The position numbers and the translations under genes were made by a program. From NCBI GenBank assembly GCA_021818585.1, contig JAKATU010000043.1, forward strand, positions 1 through 64,000: a DNA stretch of 64,000 nucleotides, given 5' to 3'. Below the pieces are notes generated by a model, which was not told the DNA's origin, did not search any database, and saw only the letters and a list, made by a program, of their open reading frames with translations. This document shows, piece after piece, positions 44,718 to 54,641 of the stretch; position 1 is the stretch's first letter, and every line of letters begins with the position of its first letter. The stretch is from Acidobacteriota bacterium (GTDB taxonomy: Bacteria; Acidobacteriota; Terriglobia; Terriglobales; Acidobacteriaceae).

Positions 44718-46052
44718 ATGCTTTTTAAGAATCGCGAAGAGGCTGGATGGCAACTGGCACGAAAGCTATCGAGGTATGCCGGGCGCAGGGATGTAATTGT
44801 GCTGGGGATTCCGCGTGGAGGCGTGGAGATTGCTTTTTCCATAGCGCAAGCACTGGGCGTGCCGATGGATGTGTTTTTGTCACGGAAGATGGGAGTTCCG
44901 GGGCAGGAGGAGCTGGCGTTTGGGGCGGTGGCTGCGGATGGGACACGGTATCTGAATCCGCGCACTGTGGCGTTGGCTGAAATTAAAGAAGAGCATGTGG
45001 AGGGCATCGCGGCGGCTGCGCTGCGACTGCTGAAAAAGCGTGAGCAGCGATACCGGGCGGGGCGCAAGCCGCTCGATGTGACGGGGATGACGGTGATCCT
45101 GGCGGATGACGGGATTGCGACCGGCGCGAGCATGGAGGCGGCGGTGGGGATGCTGAAGAAGATGGAGCCGGAGCGGCTGGTGGTTGCGTTTCCGGTGGCT
45201 CCGGTGGGAGTTTGTGCGCGGCTGCGGCGGGAGGCGGATGAGGTGGTTTGCCTTGCGGAGGAACGCGAGTTTGTTTCTGTGGGGCAGTTTTACCGGGACT
45301 TTTCGCAGGTCACTGACGAGGAAGTGTTGGACTTGATGCAACAGGCGGATGCTGTTGCAGCGGGCGCGGCTGAGGCTGATTCGATGGCGCGGGCGGTTGA
45401 GGATGAGGCGGAGGTGACGGTGCACATCGACAGCCTGCGTTTGGATGGGGTGCTGCATTTGCCGCGTGACTGTGTAGGAGTGGTTTTGTTTGCGCATGGG
45501 AGCGGGAGCAGCCGGTTCAGTCCGCGAAACCGTTACGTGGCGGAGATGCTGCAGCGGCGACGGATTGGGACGCTGCTGTTTGACTTGCTGACAAGGGACG
45601 AAGAACGGATGGATGCCGCGACGGCGTGGCTGCGATTTGATATTCCGATGCTGGCCGAGCGGATGGTTGGTGCGACGCTGTGGCTGGAAAAGCATCTTGG
45701 AGCGCGGAAACTGCCGTTTGGATATTTTGGGGCAAGCACGGGGGCGGCGGCTGCGCTGGTGGCTGCGGCGGAGGTTCCGGATAGGATTGCCGCTGTGGTG
45801 TCACGCGGCGGGCGGCCGGATTTGGCGGCGGATGCGCTCGAAAAGGTGAAGGTTCCGACGCTGCTGCTGGTGGGCGGGCTGGACAGGGTGGTGATGGGGA
45901 TGAATGAGACGGCACTGGCGCGGCTGAGCTGCGAGAAGAAGCTGCAGATTGTTCCGGGAGCGAGCCACTTGTTTGAGGAGCCGGGGACGCTGGAGGTGGT
46001 GGCTGAGGCTGCGGGTGCGTGGTTTGTCCGGTATTTGCAGGGGACTGACTAG
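44718..46052 (+). CDS. Phosphoribosyltransferase-alpha/beta-hydrolase fusion protein
   Basis: 444 residues from ATG 44718 (GGAGG 5 nt upstream). The N-terminal 210 residues are a phosphoribosyltransferase domain: GIPRGGVEIAFSIAQAL, then the PRPP-binding motif VILADDGIATGASM. The C-terminal 210 residues are a dienelactone-hydrolase-like fold: VVLFAHGSGSSRFSPRN, nucleophile region GYFGASTGAAAAL (Ser) and VGGLDRVV (Asp) with a C-terminal GASHLF (His). Similar fusions are known (for example in mycobacteria), but the substrate is unknown. It converges with the Nudix gene by 4 bp. Confidence 0.85.
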   Translation: MLFKNREEAGWQLARKLSRYAGRRDVIVLGIPRGGVEIAFSIAQALGVPMDVFLSRKMGVPGQEELAFGAVAADGTRYLNPRTVALAEIKEEHVEGIAAAALRLLKKREQRYRAGRKPLDVTGMTVILADDGIATGASMEAAVGMLKKMEPERLVVAFPVAPVGVCARLRREADEVVCLAEEREFVSVGQFYRDFSQVTDEEVLDLMQQADAVAAGAAEADSMARAVEDEAEVTVHIDSLRLDGVLHLPRDCVGVVLFAHGSGSSRFSPRNRYVAEMLQRRRIGTLLFDLLTRDEERMDAATAWLRFDIPMLAERMVGATLWLEKHLGARKLPFGYFGASTGAAAALVAAAEVPDRIAAVVSRGGRPDLAADALEKVKVPTLLLVGGLDRVVMGMNETALARLSCEKKLQIVPGASHLFEEPGTLEVVAEAAGAWFVRYLQGTD

Positions 46053-46480
46053 AGGAGCTTGCCGGCGGCGAGGTCTCGGACGAGTTCGCGGTCGGCGGCG
46101 AGGAAGTCGAATTCGGGCAGGGTCTGGAGCCGGGTCCAGCGGAGATCGTGGAAGATGCGGTTGGTGAGCTCGCCTTGAAAGCTGTGGACGGCGAAGAACT
46201 GGAGATCGACGGCGCCGCCATTGCGGTAGTTGTGGCGGACGTGGGCGATGAGGGCGCCGATTTCTGCGTGGATGCCGAGTTCTTCGTCGAGTTCGCGGCG
46301 GAGAGCCTGTTCGGGGGATTCGCCGGGCTCGATTTTTCCGCCGGGAAACTCCCACTTGAGGCTCATGGGCTGGTCTGGGCGGCGCTGACAGACGAGCACT
46401 TCATCTCCACGCAGGATCAACGCGGCTACCACGTAACGGATGGTTTTGCCTGGATTGCGGGTGGTGTTGTGGTCAGTCAA
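46049..46480 (-). CDS. Nudix hydrolase (MutT-like, (d)NTP clean-up)
   Basis: 143 residues. The Nudix box is complete: GGKIEPGESPEQALRRELDEELG. Together with LVCQRRPDQPMSLKWEFPGG it resembles 8-oxo-dGTP diphosphatases (MutT). The precise nucleotide substrate cannot be read from sequence. It shares a 4-bp tail overlap with the fusion gene on the other strand. Confidence 0.9.
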   Translation of the reverse strand: MTDHNTTRNPGKTIRYVVAALILRGDEVLVCQRRPDQPMSLKWEFPGGKIEPGESPEQALRRELDEELGIHAEIGALIAHVRHNYRNGGAVDLQFFAVHSFQGELTNRIFHDLRWTRLQTLPEFDFLAADRELVRDLAAGKLL

Positions 46481-46513
46481 GGCAGAATTCCCGTGTGGAG
46501 TTTACATTCCTTT

Positions 46514-47314
46514 TTACAGCATCTTGATGCGTCGGAGGTCGTCGGGGAATTCGTGCTGGTCAAAAACCGCGGGGTGGAGTGCCGCGGCGATGGTGTGAAG
46601 TCCGCTCAGGAGCGTGGGCGCAGGGGTGTTGAGCCATTCATCGCGGATACAGAAAACATTTTGATTTTGAACGGCGCGGAGGGTGCGCCAGTTGCGCTGC
46701 TCGACGATGCGCTCGATGGGGACGCGAGTTCCAGCGCCGCACCATGCGGTGAGGATGATGTCGGGGTCGTCTGCGGCGATGGCTTCGGGCGTGGTGGTGG
46801 CGCCGGGCGTGCCTATGAATTCTCCTCCTGCCGCTTCTATGAGTTCGCGGACCCAGAGCTGCGAGTGGATGAGGGGTTTGCCCCATTCTTCGCAATAGAC
46901 ACGCAGGCGAGGTTGTGAGGCGGCGCGGGTGCGGACGGATTCGATGGTGGATTGCATTTCTGCGATGAGGGATTCGCCTTGCGCAGAGGCGTCGGTGACG
47001 GAGGCGATGAGGCGGATGTCGTTATAAATGTCTGCGAGGGAGTGGGGAGCCAGGAGCAGGACGGGGACGCCGGATTTAAGAATGGCGGTGAGGGATTCCT
47101 GACGGTAGGGAACGGATGCGAGGACGAGATCGGGACGGATCGGGAGGAGTTTCTCGGTGGTGGTGGACCATGAGTCGCGGACTATGGGGAGATTGCGCTC
47201 GACGAGGCCGGGAACGACTTCGAGACAGTATTTTGTGCAGGCACAGAGGTGGTCGAGGCGGCCGAGACGGTCGAGGATGATGGAGATGCTGGGCTGGAGT
47301 GTGAGAAGACGCAC
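46514..47314 (-). CDS. BtuF-like cobalamin/metal-binding protein without a signal peptide
   Basis: 266 residues from GTG 47314, next to the HAD stop. It has the periplasmic-binding-protein fold of BtuF/TroA (VVPGLVERNLPIVRDSW, PDLVLASVPYRQES, WCGAGTRVPIERI), but the N-terminus is RLLTLQPSISIILDRLG, with no signal peptide or lipobox. It is therefore probably cytoplasmic. The upstream HAD gene is one base before it, so the two are coupled. Cobalamin binding is a family guess. Confidence 0.72.
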   Translation of the reverse strand: MRLLTLQPSISIILDRLGRLDHLCACTKYCLEVVPGLVERNLPIVRDSWSTTTEKLLPIRPDLVLASVPYRQESLTAILKSGVPVLLLAPHSLADIYNDIRLIASVTDASAQGESLIAEMQSTIESVRTRAASQPRLRVYCEEWGKPLIHSQLWVRELIEAAGGEFIGTPGATTTPEAIAADDPDIILTAWCGAGTRVPIERIVEQRNWRTLRAVQNQNVFCIRDEWLNTPAPTLLSGLHTIAAALHPAVFDQHEFPDDLRRIKML

Positions 47315-47315
47315 T

Positions 47316-48032
47316 TCAGCCCTTGTGATCGGTCCAGACGGCCTGGGGATAGAAGACGCGCCAGTTGCGGGTGGCGGCGATGTCGACGAGCGCCGGGGAT
47401 GGGTTGACGGGGAAGGCGTGGCGGGCGATTTGCAGCATGGCGGCGTCGTGGATGGAGTTGCCGAAGACGGCGTCGGGGTTGGGGATGCCGATGCGGCGGA
47501 GGGATTCCGCCTTGCCTTCATCGGTAGGGACGTCGATGAGCTTGCTGGTGACGATTCCGTTTTCGACTTCGACGCAGGCGGCGAGGACGTGGCTGGCGGG
47601 AATGTTGAAGCGCTTGACGCCTTCTTCGATGACCCAGTTGTTGGTGGAGCTGACGGCCCAGATTTCCGTGCCCTGCTGCTGGAGTCCGGCGACGAGGGCT
47701 TGTAGCTCGGGAAAGATTTGCGGCTCGATGTGGGTGCGGAAGTATTCGGCGGCAGCGCGGCGGAGCTCGTCTTCATGGAGACCGGCATAGACCTGCACCA
47801 TTTCGCCGCAGATTTCGAGTTCGGAGACATCGCCCTGGCGGTAGAGGCGATGGCGGGAGTCGATCCAGTCGGAGGAGTTGCGGGAGAGCAGTCCGACGTC
47901 CATGGTCCAGGTCATGAAGCCGATGCCGGCGTCGCCGTTCCAGAGGGTGCCGTCGCAGTCAAAGACGGCTATCGCTGGTTTGGCGGTTAGAACCTGCTGC
48001 TCGAATTGCTCGGGTGTAAGGCGTATGGACAT
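47316..48032 (-). CDS. HAD-superfamily phosphatase (HAD-IB, phosphoserine-phosphatase-like)
   Basis: 238 residues from ATG 48032. HAD motif I VFDCDGTLWNGDAG, motif II VSSTNNWVIEEG, and later EGKAESLRRIG and FGNSIHDAAML. It resembles SerB/HAD-IB enzymes, which dephosphorylate small metabolites; the substrate is unknown. It is immediately followed by the BtuF-like gene (one base apart). Confidence 0.85.
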   Translation of the reverse strand: MSIRLTPEQFEQQVLTAKPAIAVFDCDGTLWNGDAGIGFMTWTMDVGLLSRNSSDWIDSRHRLYRQGDVSELEICGEMVQVYAGLHEDELRRAAAEYFRTHIEPQIFPELQALVAGLQQQGTEIWAVSSTNNWVIEEGVKRFNIPASHVLAACVEVENGIVTSKLIDVPTDEGKAESLRRIGIPNPDAVFGNSIHDAAMLQIARHAFPVNPSPALVDIAATRNWRVFYPQAVWTDHKG

Positions 48033-48200
48033 GGCGGAAGTGGATGGGGATGTGGTCAAGCGTGCTAACTCCTGTTTGTATTTTGCGGGATGTGATTGGA
48101 AAATGCACCTGCGGCCAGGCGGGAGGCTTCTTGCTGTCGAATGAGGTACGTTTGCGCGGGAATGGGCCACGGGGTGGGGGAAATTTTCGATAATGGGGCT

Positions 48201-49118
48201 GTGACGGCGACTCGCACTACCGATTTGATTCGCGAATACACTACGTACCTGCGCGTGGAGAAGGGGCTGCGTCCGCTGAGCTGCGCGGCTTATGAGCGGG
48301 ACCTTCTGCAGTTTGCAGAGTATCTGGAGGGTGTGAACAGGACGTTACTGGATGCGAGGCCGGAGGATATTTCGGGATTTGTGCAGCATCTGGGGCGGCA
48401 CGGGGTGGAGTCGCGGTCCGCGGCGCGGAAGCTGAGCTGCCTGCGAGGTCTGTATAAATGGCTGATTCTGGATAAGAGAATTCCGCGCGATCCGACGCTG
48501 CACCAGGATTCGCCTTCTGCGTGGAAGGTGCTGCCTAAGTCAAAAGCGCCGGAAGAGGTGACAAAGATGCTGGAGCAGGCGCGGCTGGCGGCGGAGCATC
48601 CGACGGGACGCGCAGGCGCGGATGCGGCTTTGCTGCGAGACCGGGCGATTCTGGAGCTGCTGTATGCCGGCGGGTTGCGTGTGTCTGAGCTGACTGGGCT
48701 GCGGGTAGCGGATTTGAATCTTGAGGCCGGGCGGGCACTGGTGCGCGGCAAGGGTGATAAGGAACGGGTGGTTCCGCTGGGCGAGCCGGCGGTGCGGGCG
48801 CTGGAGGATTACCTGGAGCACGGGCGGACGGTGCTGGCGCGGCATGGACGCGGGGCGGAGAGCGCCCTGTTTTTGTCAGTGCGCGGGGCGCGGCTGACGC
48901 GTGGATGGGTGTGGCAGATGGTGCGGCGGTATGGGGCGAGTCCGCACATGCTGCGGCACAGCGCGGCGACGCATATGGTGGAGCATGGGGCGGATTTGAG
49001 AACCGTGCAGACGTTTTTGGGGCATGCCGATATTTCGACGACGCAGGTGTATACGCATGTGGCGCTGGGGCATTTGAAAGCCGAGCACAGGAAGTTTCAT
49101 CCGCGAGGCAGGCGATGA
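48201..49118 (+). CDS. xerD: Tyrosine recombinase XerD
   Basis: 305 residues from GTG 48201 (the frame is open further upstream). SAM-like N-terminal domain, catalytic domain with Arg in [25 protein letters not shown] and [14 protein letters not shown], the tyrosine. The end [12 protein letters not shown] matches XerD more than XerC. With XerC it resolves chromosome dimers at dif. It overlaps xerC by 4 bp, which is not the usual separate arrangement. Confidence 0.9.
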   Translation: MTATRTTDLIREYTTYLRVEKGLRPLSCAAYERDLLQFAEYLEGVNRTLLDARPEDISGFVQHLGRHGVESRSAARKLSCLRGLYKWLILDKRIPRDPTLHQDSPSAWKVLPKSKAPEEVTKMLEQARLAAEHPTGRAGADAALLRDRAILELLYAGGLRVSELTGLRVADLNLEAGRALVRGKGDKERVVPLGEPAVRALEDYLEHGRTVLARHGRGAESALFLSVRGARLTRGWVWQMVRRYGASPHMLRHSAATHMVEHGADLRTVQTFLGHADISTTQVYTHVALGHLKAEHRKFHPRGRR

Positions 49119-50050
49119 GCGAGAAGGTACGCGGGCCGATGTCGTTGCGGGCGGATGCTTTTCTGGCGGCGATGGCGCATGAGCGGGGCTGCTCGCCGCA
49201 TACGGTGAGGGCCTACACGCGCGAGCTGGAGGACTTTACGGCGTTTGCGCAGAAGCTGCTGGGCGAGAGCGCCACGGTGCAGCGGCTGGAGCATACGCAT
49301 ATTCGGGCTTACCTGGGTGAGCTGTATGAACGGGGATTGTCTAAGGCTTCGGTGGCGCGGGCGCTGGCGGCGATACGGTCGTGGTGCAAGTGGCTGGCGC
49401 GGCATGGGGAGATTGAGCAGAGCCCGGCGGCGCTGGTGGCGACGCCCAAGCTGCCGAAGCACCTGCCGCGGGTTCCCACGATTGAAGAGATGAACCGGAT
49501 GGTGGATGCGGGGGCCGATGAGACGGCGGCGTGGCCTGCGCGGGACCGGGTGATTGTGGAGCTGCTTTACGGGTGCGGGATTCGCAATGCGGAGCTGGTG
49601 GGGATTGATCGGAAGGATATCCAGTGGGCGAATGAGGCGATCCTGGTGCGCGGCAAAGGGCGCAAGGAGCGGCTGGTTCCGATTGGGGATGCGGCGGCGG
49701 CGGCGATACGGGCGTATGAACCGGAGCGCGCGCAGAAGCTGGCGGCGCTGGGGAAAGAGTCGGATGCGCTGCTGCTGAATGCGCGGGGACGCGGCAATGG
49801 GAGGCTGACGACGCGGAGCGTGGGGCGGATTGTGAAGCGGATGGCGCTGGCGCAGGGGTTGCCGGCGGAGGTGCATCCGCATACGCTGCGGCATGCGTTT
49901 GGGACGCACATGCTGGAGGAGGGTGCGGATCTGCGGGCGATCCAGGAGCTGCTGGGGCATGAGCGTCTTTCTACGACGCAGCGGTATACGCAGCTTACGG
50001 TGGGGCAGGTGGAGGCTGTTTATGATCGGACACATCCTCGGGCGAAGTAA
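49115..50050 (+). CDS. xerC: Tyrosine recombinase XerC
   Basis: 311 residues starting ATG 49115, four bases inside xerD (ATGA). It has [26 protein letters not shown] and [25 protein letters not shown] is characteristic of XerC. Probably cotranscribed with xerD and followed by the toxin-antitoxin genes. Confidence 0.9.
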   Translation: MSEKVRGPMSLRADAFLAAMAHERGCSPHTVRAYTRELEDFTAFAQKLLGESATVQRLEHTHIRAYLGELYERGLSKASVARALAAIRSWCKWLARHGEIEQSPAALVATPKLPKHLPRVPTIEEMNRMVDAGADETAAWPARDRVIVELLYGCGIRNAELVGIDRKDIQWANEAILVRGKGRKERLVPIGDAAAAAIRAYEPERAQKLAALGKESDALLLNARGRGNGRLTTRSVGRIVKRMALAQGLPAEVHPHTLRHAFGTHMLEEGADLRAIQELLGHERLSTTQRYTQLTVGQVEAVYDRTHPRAK

Positions 50051-50051
50051 A

Positions 50052-50078
50052 AAATCATAAAATCTGATAATATGATTT
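50052..50078. promoter_or_regulatory. Operator-like inverted repeat upstream of the toxin-antitoxin pair
   Basis: AAATCATA (50052-50059) and TATGATTT (50071-50078), 11 nt apart, directly before the antitoxin start. A GATAAT -10-like box lies between them. It fits autoregulation by the antitoxin complex. Confidence 0.65.
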
Positions 50079-50079
50079 C

Positions 50080-50355
50080 ATGAAGACGGTCGAAATCAGC
50101 GTGACGGATGCGGCGCGGAAGTTCTCCGATTGCCTGAATCGGGTGCATTACCAGGATGTGAGTTTTGTGCTGGTTCGCAATGGTGAGCCAGTGGCACGGA
50201 TTGTGCCTGAACATGGCAGGCGCACACTGGGCGGCGAGATTGCCGATGCTCTGGCCGGGCATGAAGGGCTTTCGCGGGAGGAAGCCGCGGCGTGGCGTGA
50301 AGAGCTGGAAGAGGCGCGGCAATCGCTATTGCCGGTGGAAGACAAATGGGCCTGA
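50080..50355 (+). CDS. Phd/YefM-type antitoxin
   Basis: 91 residues. MKTVEISVTDAARKFSDCL and FVLVRNGEPVARIVP are the Phd/YefM fold signature: DNA-binding N-terminus and a C-terminal region that wraps the toxin (EELEEARQSLLPVEDKW). It probably neutralises the PIN toxin encoded by the overlapping next gene and represses its own promoter through the inverted repeat at 50052-50078. Confidence 0.87.
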   Translation: MKTVEISVTDAARKFSDCLNRVHYQDVSFVLVRNGEPVARIVPEHGRRTLGGEIADALAGHEGLSREEAAAWREELEEARQSLLPVEDKWA

Positions 50356-50750
50356 TTCTCGACGCGGATGTGATCATCGCCGACGAGCGCGGTGTGTTTG
50401 ATCTACGGGAGTTTTTTCGTGCTCATGCTGAGGAAGAGTTTGGGATTGCGGCGATTACCGCAACGGAGATACTGCATGGCGTGGAGCGCGCGACTGGCGC
50501 GCATTATGCGCGGCGCAAGCAACATGTAGAAGCGATACTTGGCGCGGTGGCCAGCTTGCCCTGCACGGTGGAGACGTCGGCAATCCATGCAAGACTTTGG
50601 GCGGAACTGGAGCGCGCAGGCACGATGATTGGGCCGCATGACCTGATTGTGGCGGCCACGGCGATTGAGAAGGGCTTTGCCGTGGTGACCTTCAACAAAA
50701 AGCACTTTGAAAAAGTGAACGGGTTGGCGGTGATGGTACCGGGGCTTTGA
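50346..50750 (+). CDS. PIN-domain ribonuclease toxin (VapC-type)
   Basis: 134 residues. The acidic residues of the PIN active site are visible: Asp in ILDADVIIADE, Glu in ATEILHGVE, Asp in GPHDLIVAATA and the late aspartate in the AVVTFNKKHF block. It probably cleaves tRNA or other RNA when freed from its antitoxin. Its ATG overlaps the antitoxin by 10 bp. Confidence 0.88.
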   Translation: MGLILDADVIIADERGVFDLREFFRAHAEEEFGIAAITATEILHGVERATGAHYARRKQHVEAILGAVASLPCTVETSAIHARLWAELERAGTMIGPHDLIVAATAIEKGFAVVTFNKKHFEKVNGLAVMVPGL

Positions 50751-50791
50751 TCTGCCTGAACGGTTACACTAGAGACTGAGGAATTATCGTT

Positions 50792-53791
50792 TTGATCGGT
50801 ACCGCAATAGCCAAGGTATTTGGAACCAGCAACGAGCGAGCAGTGAAGCGGCTGGTGCCCTACATAGAGGAAATCGGCGCGCTTGAGCCGGAAATGCAGA
50901 AGCTTTCCGACTCGGAGCTGCAGGCGAAGACGGTGGAGTTTCGCGCACGTATTGCGCAGGCTTTGGAAGGTATTGAAGACGAGGACGAGCGGGCGAAGGC
51001 TGAGAAGCAGGTGCTGGACGAGATTTTGCCGGAGGCCTTTGCGGTAGTGCGCGAGGCTGGCCGGCGCGTGCTGCAGATGCGGCACTTTGACGTGCAGCTG
51101 ATTGGCGGTATTGTTCTGCATCAGGGCAAGATTGCCGAAATGAAGACCGGTGAAGGCAAGACGCTGGTGGCGACGCTGCCATGCTACCTGAACGCACTGG
51201 CCGGACATGGCGTGCATGTGGTGACGGTGAATGACTACCTGGCCAAGCGCGACGCCGAGTGGATGGGCAAGGTTTACGAGTTCCTGGGTTTGACGGTCGG
51301 CGTGATTGTGCACGATCTTGATGATGAGCAGCGCAAGGCGGCTTATGGCGCGGACATCACTTACGGCACGAATAACGAGTTTGGATTTGACTACCTGCGC
51401 GACAACATGAAGTTTGATTTGAAGGACTGCGTGCAGCGTGGGCATTTCTTCTCGATCGTGGACGAGGTGGACTCGATCCTGATTGACGAGGCGCGTACGC
51501 CTCTGATTATTTCCGGGCCGACGGATCAGACGACGGACAAGTATGGGCGCGTGAACCGGATTATTCCGTTGCTGGTGCAGGGCGAGGAGATTGAAAAGGG
51601 CGAAGAAAAGATCCTGACCGGCGATTATGTGGTGGACGAGAAGCACAAGACGATTTCCGTCACCGATGAAGGCTGGGAAAAGATTGAGAAGCTTCTCGGG
51701 ATTGGCAACATTGCCGATCCGGAGAACTGGGACCTGAAGCACCACGTGGAGACGGCGATCAAGGCGCACTCGCTGTACAAGAGAGACGTGCAGTACGTGG
51801 TGAAGGACGGCGAAGTGGTGATCGTGGACGAGTTCACGGGACGACTGATGCCGGGGCGGCGGTGGTCGGATGGATTGCACCAGGCGGTGGAAGCCAAGGA
51901 GGGCGTGAACATTCGCCGCGAAGACCAGACGCTGGCTACGATTACGTTCCAGAATTACTTCCGCCTGTACAAGAAGCTTTCGGGCATGACGGGTACGGCA
52001 GAGACCGAAGCGGCTGAGTTCGACAAGATTTACAAGCTGGAAATCGTGGTGATTCCGACGAACCGTCCGCTGCTGCGGAAGGAAAATCCTGACGTTGTGT
52101 ATCGCACGGCGAAGGAAAAATACTTTGCGGTCGCCGATGACATTGAGAAGCTGCATGCGAACAAGCAGCCGGTGCTGGTGGGTACGACTTCGATTGAGAA
52201 GTCGGAGGTGATTTCTCAGGTTCTGACGAAGAAGGGTGTAAAGCACGAGGTGCTGAACGCCAAGAATCATGAGCGCGAGGCGGAGATTGTGGCGCAGGCC
52301 GGGCGACTGGGGATGGTGACCATCGCGACGAACATGGCGGGCCGCGGTACGGATATTCTGCTGGGCGGCAACGCCGAGTTCATGGCCAAGAAAGAGTTAC
52401 TGAAGAAAGGAATGGCGCGCTCGATCAGCCCGGCAGAGGGTGCGATTAACCCGATGGCGGCGGCTGGCATGCTGCGCTTTTACTACCAGGGGCAGGAGTT
52501 TGAGACTACGCAGGATGCGTGGGAGAAGACCCTTGGGCAGTACAGCGGAGTTGTGGCGAAGGAACGCGAAGAAGTGATTGCCGCCGGCGGTTTGTTCATC
52601 ATGGGCACGGAGCGGCACGAGTCACGGCGTGTGGACAATCAGCTGCGAGGTCGTGCTGGACGCCAGGGCGATCCTGGCGCTTCGCGGTTTTACCTGTCGC
52701 TGGAAGACGACCTGATGCGGATCTTTGCGCGCGAGTGGATTTCCGGCCTGTTACAGAAGCTGGGCATGGAAGAGGGCGTGCCGATTGAGTCGAAGATGAT
52801 CTCCAACCGCATAGAGAAGGCGCAGATGGCGGTGGAGGGCCAGAACTTTGAAGCCCGTAAGCACCTGCTCGAGTACGACGATGTGATGAACAAGCAGCGC
52901 GAGGCCGTGTATGGCTTACGGCACTCGCTGCTGGAGGGACTGGACCAGAAGGAACTGATTGTCGAGGACTACGTTCCGAATATTCTGAGCAACATTCTGG
53001 ATGAGACGACTCCGGAGAAGCTGCATGCAGACCAATGGGACTGGGACAAACTGCACGAGAAGCTGATCGGGCACTTTGGCTTTGACTACAAAGCGGATGA
53101 GCTGGATCTGGCGGACGTGACGCGGCATGAACTGGGCCAGACGCTGTTTGAGCATTTGAAGGAGCGTTACGAGGCCAAGGAACAGTTCATTGGCGAAGAG
53201 CCGATGCGGTATCACGAGCGGATGATCATGTTGAGCGTGCTGGATGGTCTGTGGAAGGATCATCTGCTGAACATGGATCACCTGAAGGAAGGAATCGGGC
53301 TGCGCGGTTACGGGCAGCAGGATCCGCTGGTGGAGTACAAGCGGGAGTCGTTCGACATGTTCGAAGCGATGATGAACCGCTTCCAGGAAGATGCGGTTCG
53401 CTATCTCTACCTGATGCAGATTGTCGGGCCGGACGGGAAGCCTCTGGAGATTCCGAAGCGTGTTCAGCGCGAGGCTGGTCCGGTGACGCTTTCCGGTGGC
53501 GGCGCGGGAATGCAGCCTATGTTCCATGGCGGCTCGGCGACGGCGTTGGCGGAACATGCGGCTTCCTCGGTTACGATTCCGACGCGGCAGCCTACGACGA
53601 CGATTGATGATATTGAGCGCGAGTTTGAGCGGAAGAAGAAGCGCGAACTGGACCAGGCGCGGATGGCTGGAGCCGGTGCCGGCGGCGAAGCTGTAGCGAC
53701 GCGTCGGGTGGGCGAGAAGGTGGGACGGAACGATCCTTGCCCTTGCGGCTCTGGCAAGAAGTACAAGAAGTGCCACGGAGCGGACGCATAA
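50792..53791 (+). CDS. secA: Preprotein translocase ATPase SecA
   Basis: 999 residues from a TTG at 50792, with GAGG about 10 nt upstream. DEAD motor for export through Sec[14 protein letters not shown] (Walker A, near 118), [31 protein letters not shown] region ([16 protein letters not shown]), and the C-terminal zinc motif [15 protein letters not shown] typical DNA gyrase-free, housekeeping copy. A terminator follows. Confidence 0.97.
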   Translation: MIGTAIAKVFGTSNERAVKRLVPYIEEIGALEPEMQKLSDSELQAKTVEFRARIAQALEGIEDEDERAKAEKQVLDEILPEAFAVVREAGRRVLQMRHFDVQLIGGIVLHQGKIAEMKTGEGKTLVATLPCYLNALAGHGVHVVTVNDYLAKRDAEWMGKVYEFLGLTVGVIVHDLDDEQRKAAYGADITYGTNNEFGFDYLRDNMKFDLKDCVQRGHFFSIVDEVDSILIDEARTPLIISGPTDQTTDKYGRVNRIIPLLVQGEEIEKGEEKILTGDYVVDEKHKTISVTDEGWEKIEKLLGIGNIADPENWDLKHHVETAIKAHSLYKRDVQYVVKDGEVVIVDEFTGRLMPGRRWSDGLHQAVEAKEGVNIRREDQTLATITFQNYFRLYKKLSGMTGTAETEAAEFDKIYKLEIVVIPTNRPLLRKENPDVVYRTAKEKYFAVADDIEKLHANKQPVLVGTTSIEKSEVISQVLTKKGVKHEVLNAKNHEREAEIVAQAGRLGMVTIATNMAGRGTDILLGGNAEFMAKKELLKKGMARSISPAEGAINPMAAAGMLRFYYQGQEFETTQDAWEKTLGQYSGVVAKEREEVIAAGGLFIMGTERHESRRVDNQLRGRAGRQGDPGASRFYLSLEDDLMRIFAREWISGLLQKLGMEEGVPIESKMISNRIEKAQMAVEGQNFEARKHLLEYDDVMNKQREAVYGLRHSLLEGLDQKELIVEDYVPNILSNILDETTPEKLHADQWDWDKLHEKLIGHFGFDYKADELDLADVTRHELGQTLFEHLKERYEAKEQFIGEEPMRYHERMIMLSVLDGLWKDHLLNMDHLKEGIGLRGYGQQDPLVEYKRESFDMFEAMMNRFQEDAVRYLYLMQIVGPDGKPLEIPKRVQREAGPVTLSGGGAGMQPMFHGGSATALAEHAASSVTIPTRQPTTTIDDIEREFERKKKRELDQARMAGAGAGGEAVATRRVGEKVGRNDPCPCGSGKKYKKCHGADA

Positions 53792-53811
53792 GAGACGCGC
53801 GGGGGATAAAA

Positions 53812-53840
53812 AAGGGGCAGAGCTTGAAGCTCTGCCCTTT
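53812..53840 (+). terminator. Rho-independent terminator after secA
   Basis: GGGCAGAGCTT against AAGCTCTGCCC, followed by TTT; the upstream A-run supplies the other side. Confidence 0.85.
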
Positions 53841-53975
53841 GTGCATTTCCAGGGGGGAGGGAATGCCCAATTGACTTGTGCGAGGCGCAAACCCATGAAC
53901 TAAGTTCGCGACAAAGAGGTTATCGGCGGGGTGCGAATTGGCTTTAGCGAAAATTCTGAAGAGGGCGAGTTTTTT

Positions 53976-54560
53976 TCAGATTTTATCGGAGGGGATTTCT
54001 TCAAAGGTGAGGTTTTGGGCGGAGCTGCCTGATTCTGCGCGCCACTGGTCGAAGAGGCGGCCATAGCTGAGGGTCATGAGGTCGGATGGGTTGAGGCCGA
54101 GAGTGGCGGCGGTGCGGTCGATCCATTCGGAGGGGCCTTCGAGTTCGGCGAAGAGGCCGATGGGTGTTTCGTCGATGACGCAGTGGCCGGTGGCGTCGGC
54201 GTATTCGGTGCGCCACTTTTGATAGGTGAAGGCGGGCTGGTAGCCGAGGGATGTGAAGATGGTGGCGATGGCTTCTCCGTCTTCGACTTCGGTTTCGGTT
54301 TCGATGCGGTGCTTGTGACGCTCGGATGCAGAATTGCCGTTGGGCGGTAGGGCCTTGTGGGTGACGACCCAGCGGTCGCCGTAGCGACGGACGCGGAGGA
54401 TTGACTGGCGTGCGCGAAGGGCGCGATCTGGTGTGTCAAAGAGGGTGTTGTGCTCGAAGGTGCGGGGCGTGACCTGATGGAAGCCGTTAGAGGCAAGGAG
54501 CGCTTCGAGGCGCATGAGGTCGTGGACGCGGAACTTTACTTCGGTTTCGACCGCTGTCAT
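53976..54560 (-). CDS. CYTH-domain protein (class IV adenylate cyclase-like)
   Basis: 194 residues from ATG 54560. The ExExK head is TEVKFRV, and the basic/acidic tunnel residues follow: ILRVRRYGDRWVVTHK, RIETETEVED, EYADATGHCVIDETPIGLFAELEG. This family binds triphosphates; members are adenylate cyclases or thiamine triphosphatases. The exact activity is unknown. It is divergent from the next gene. Confidence 0.88.
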   Translation of the reverse strand: MTAVETEVKFRVHDLMRLEALLASNGFHQVTPRTFEHNTLFDTPDRALRARQSILRVRRYGDRWVVTHKALPPNGNSASERHKHRIETETEVEDGEAIATIFTSLGYQPAFTYQKWRTEYADATGHCVIDETPIGLFAELEGPSEWIDRTAATLGLNPSDLMTLSYGRLFDQWRAESGSSAQNLTFEEIPSDKI

Positions 54561-54641
54561 GGGGTGATTATATGCGCGAGGTGGGCCCGTGGGATGTGAC
54601 TTGCGGCCGGAGTGGATAATAAAGCATTGGGTAGAGGATTG

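Noticed and set aside
47315..47830. N-terminal extension of the BtuF-like gene as one long protein
   Set aside because: The upstream half is the HAD gene read in another frame; a GTG with the HAD stop one base away marks the real start.
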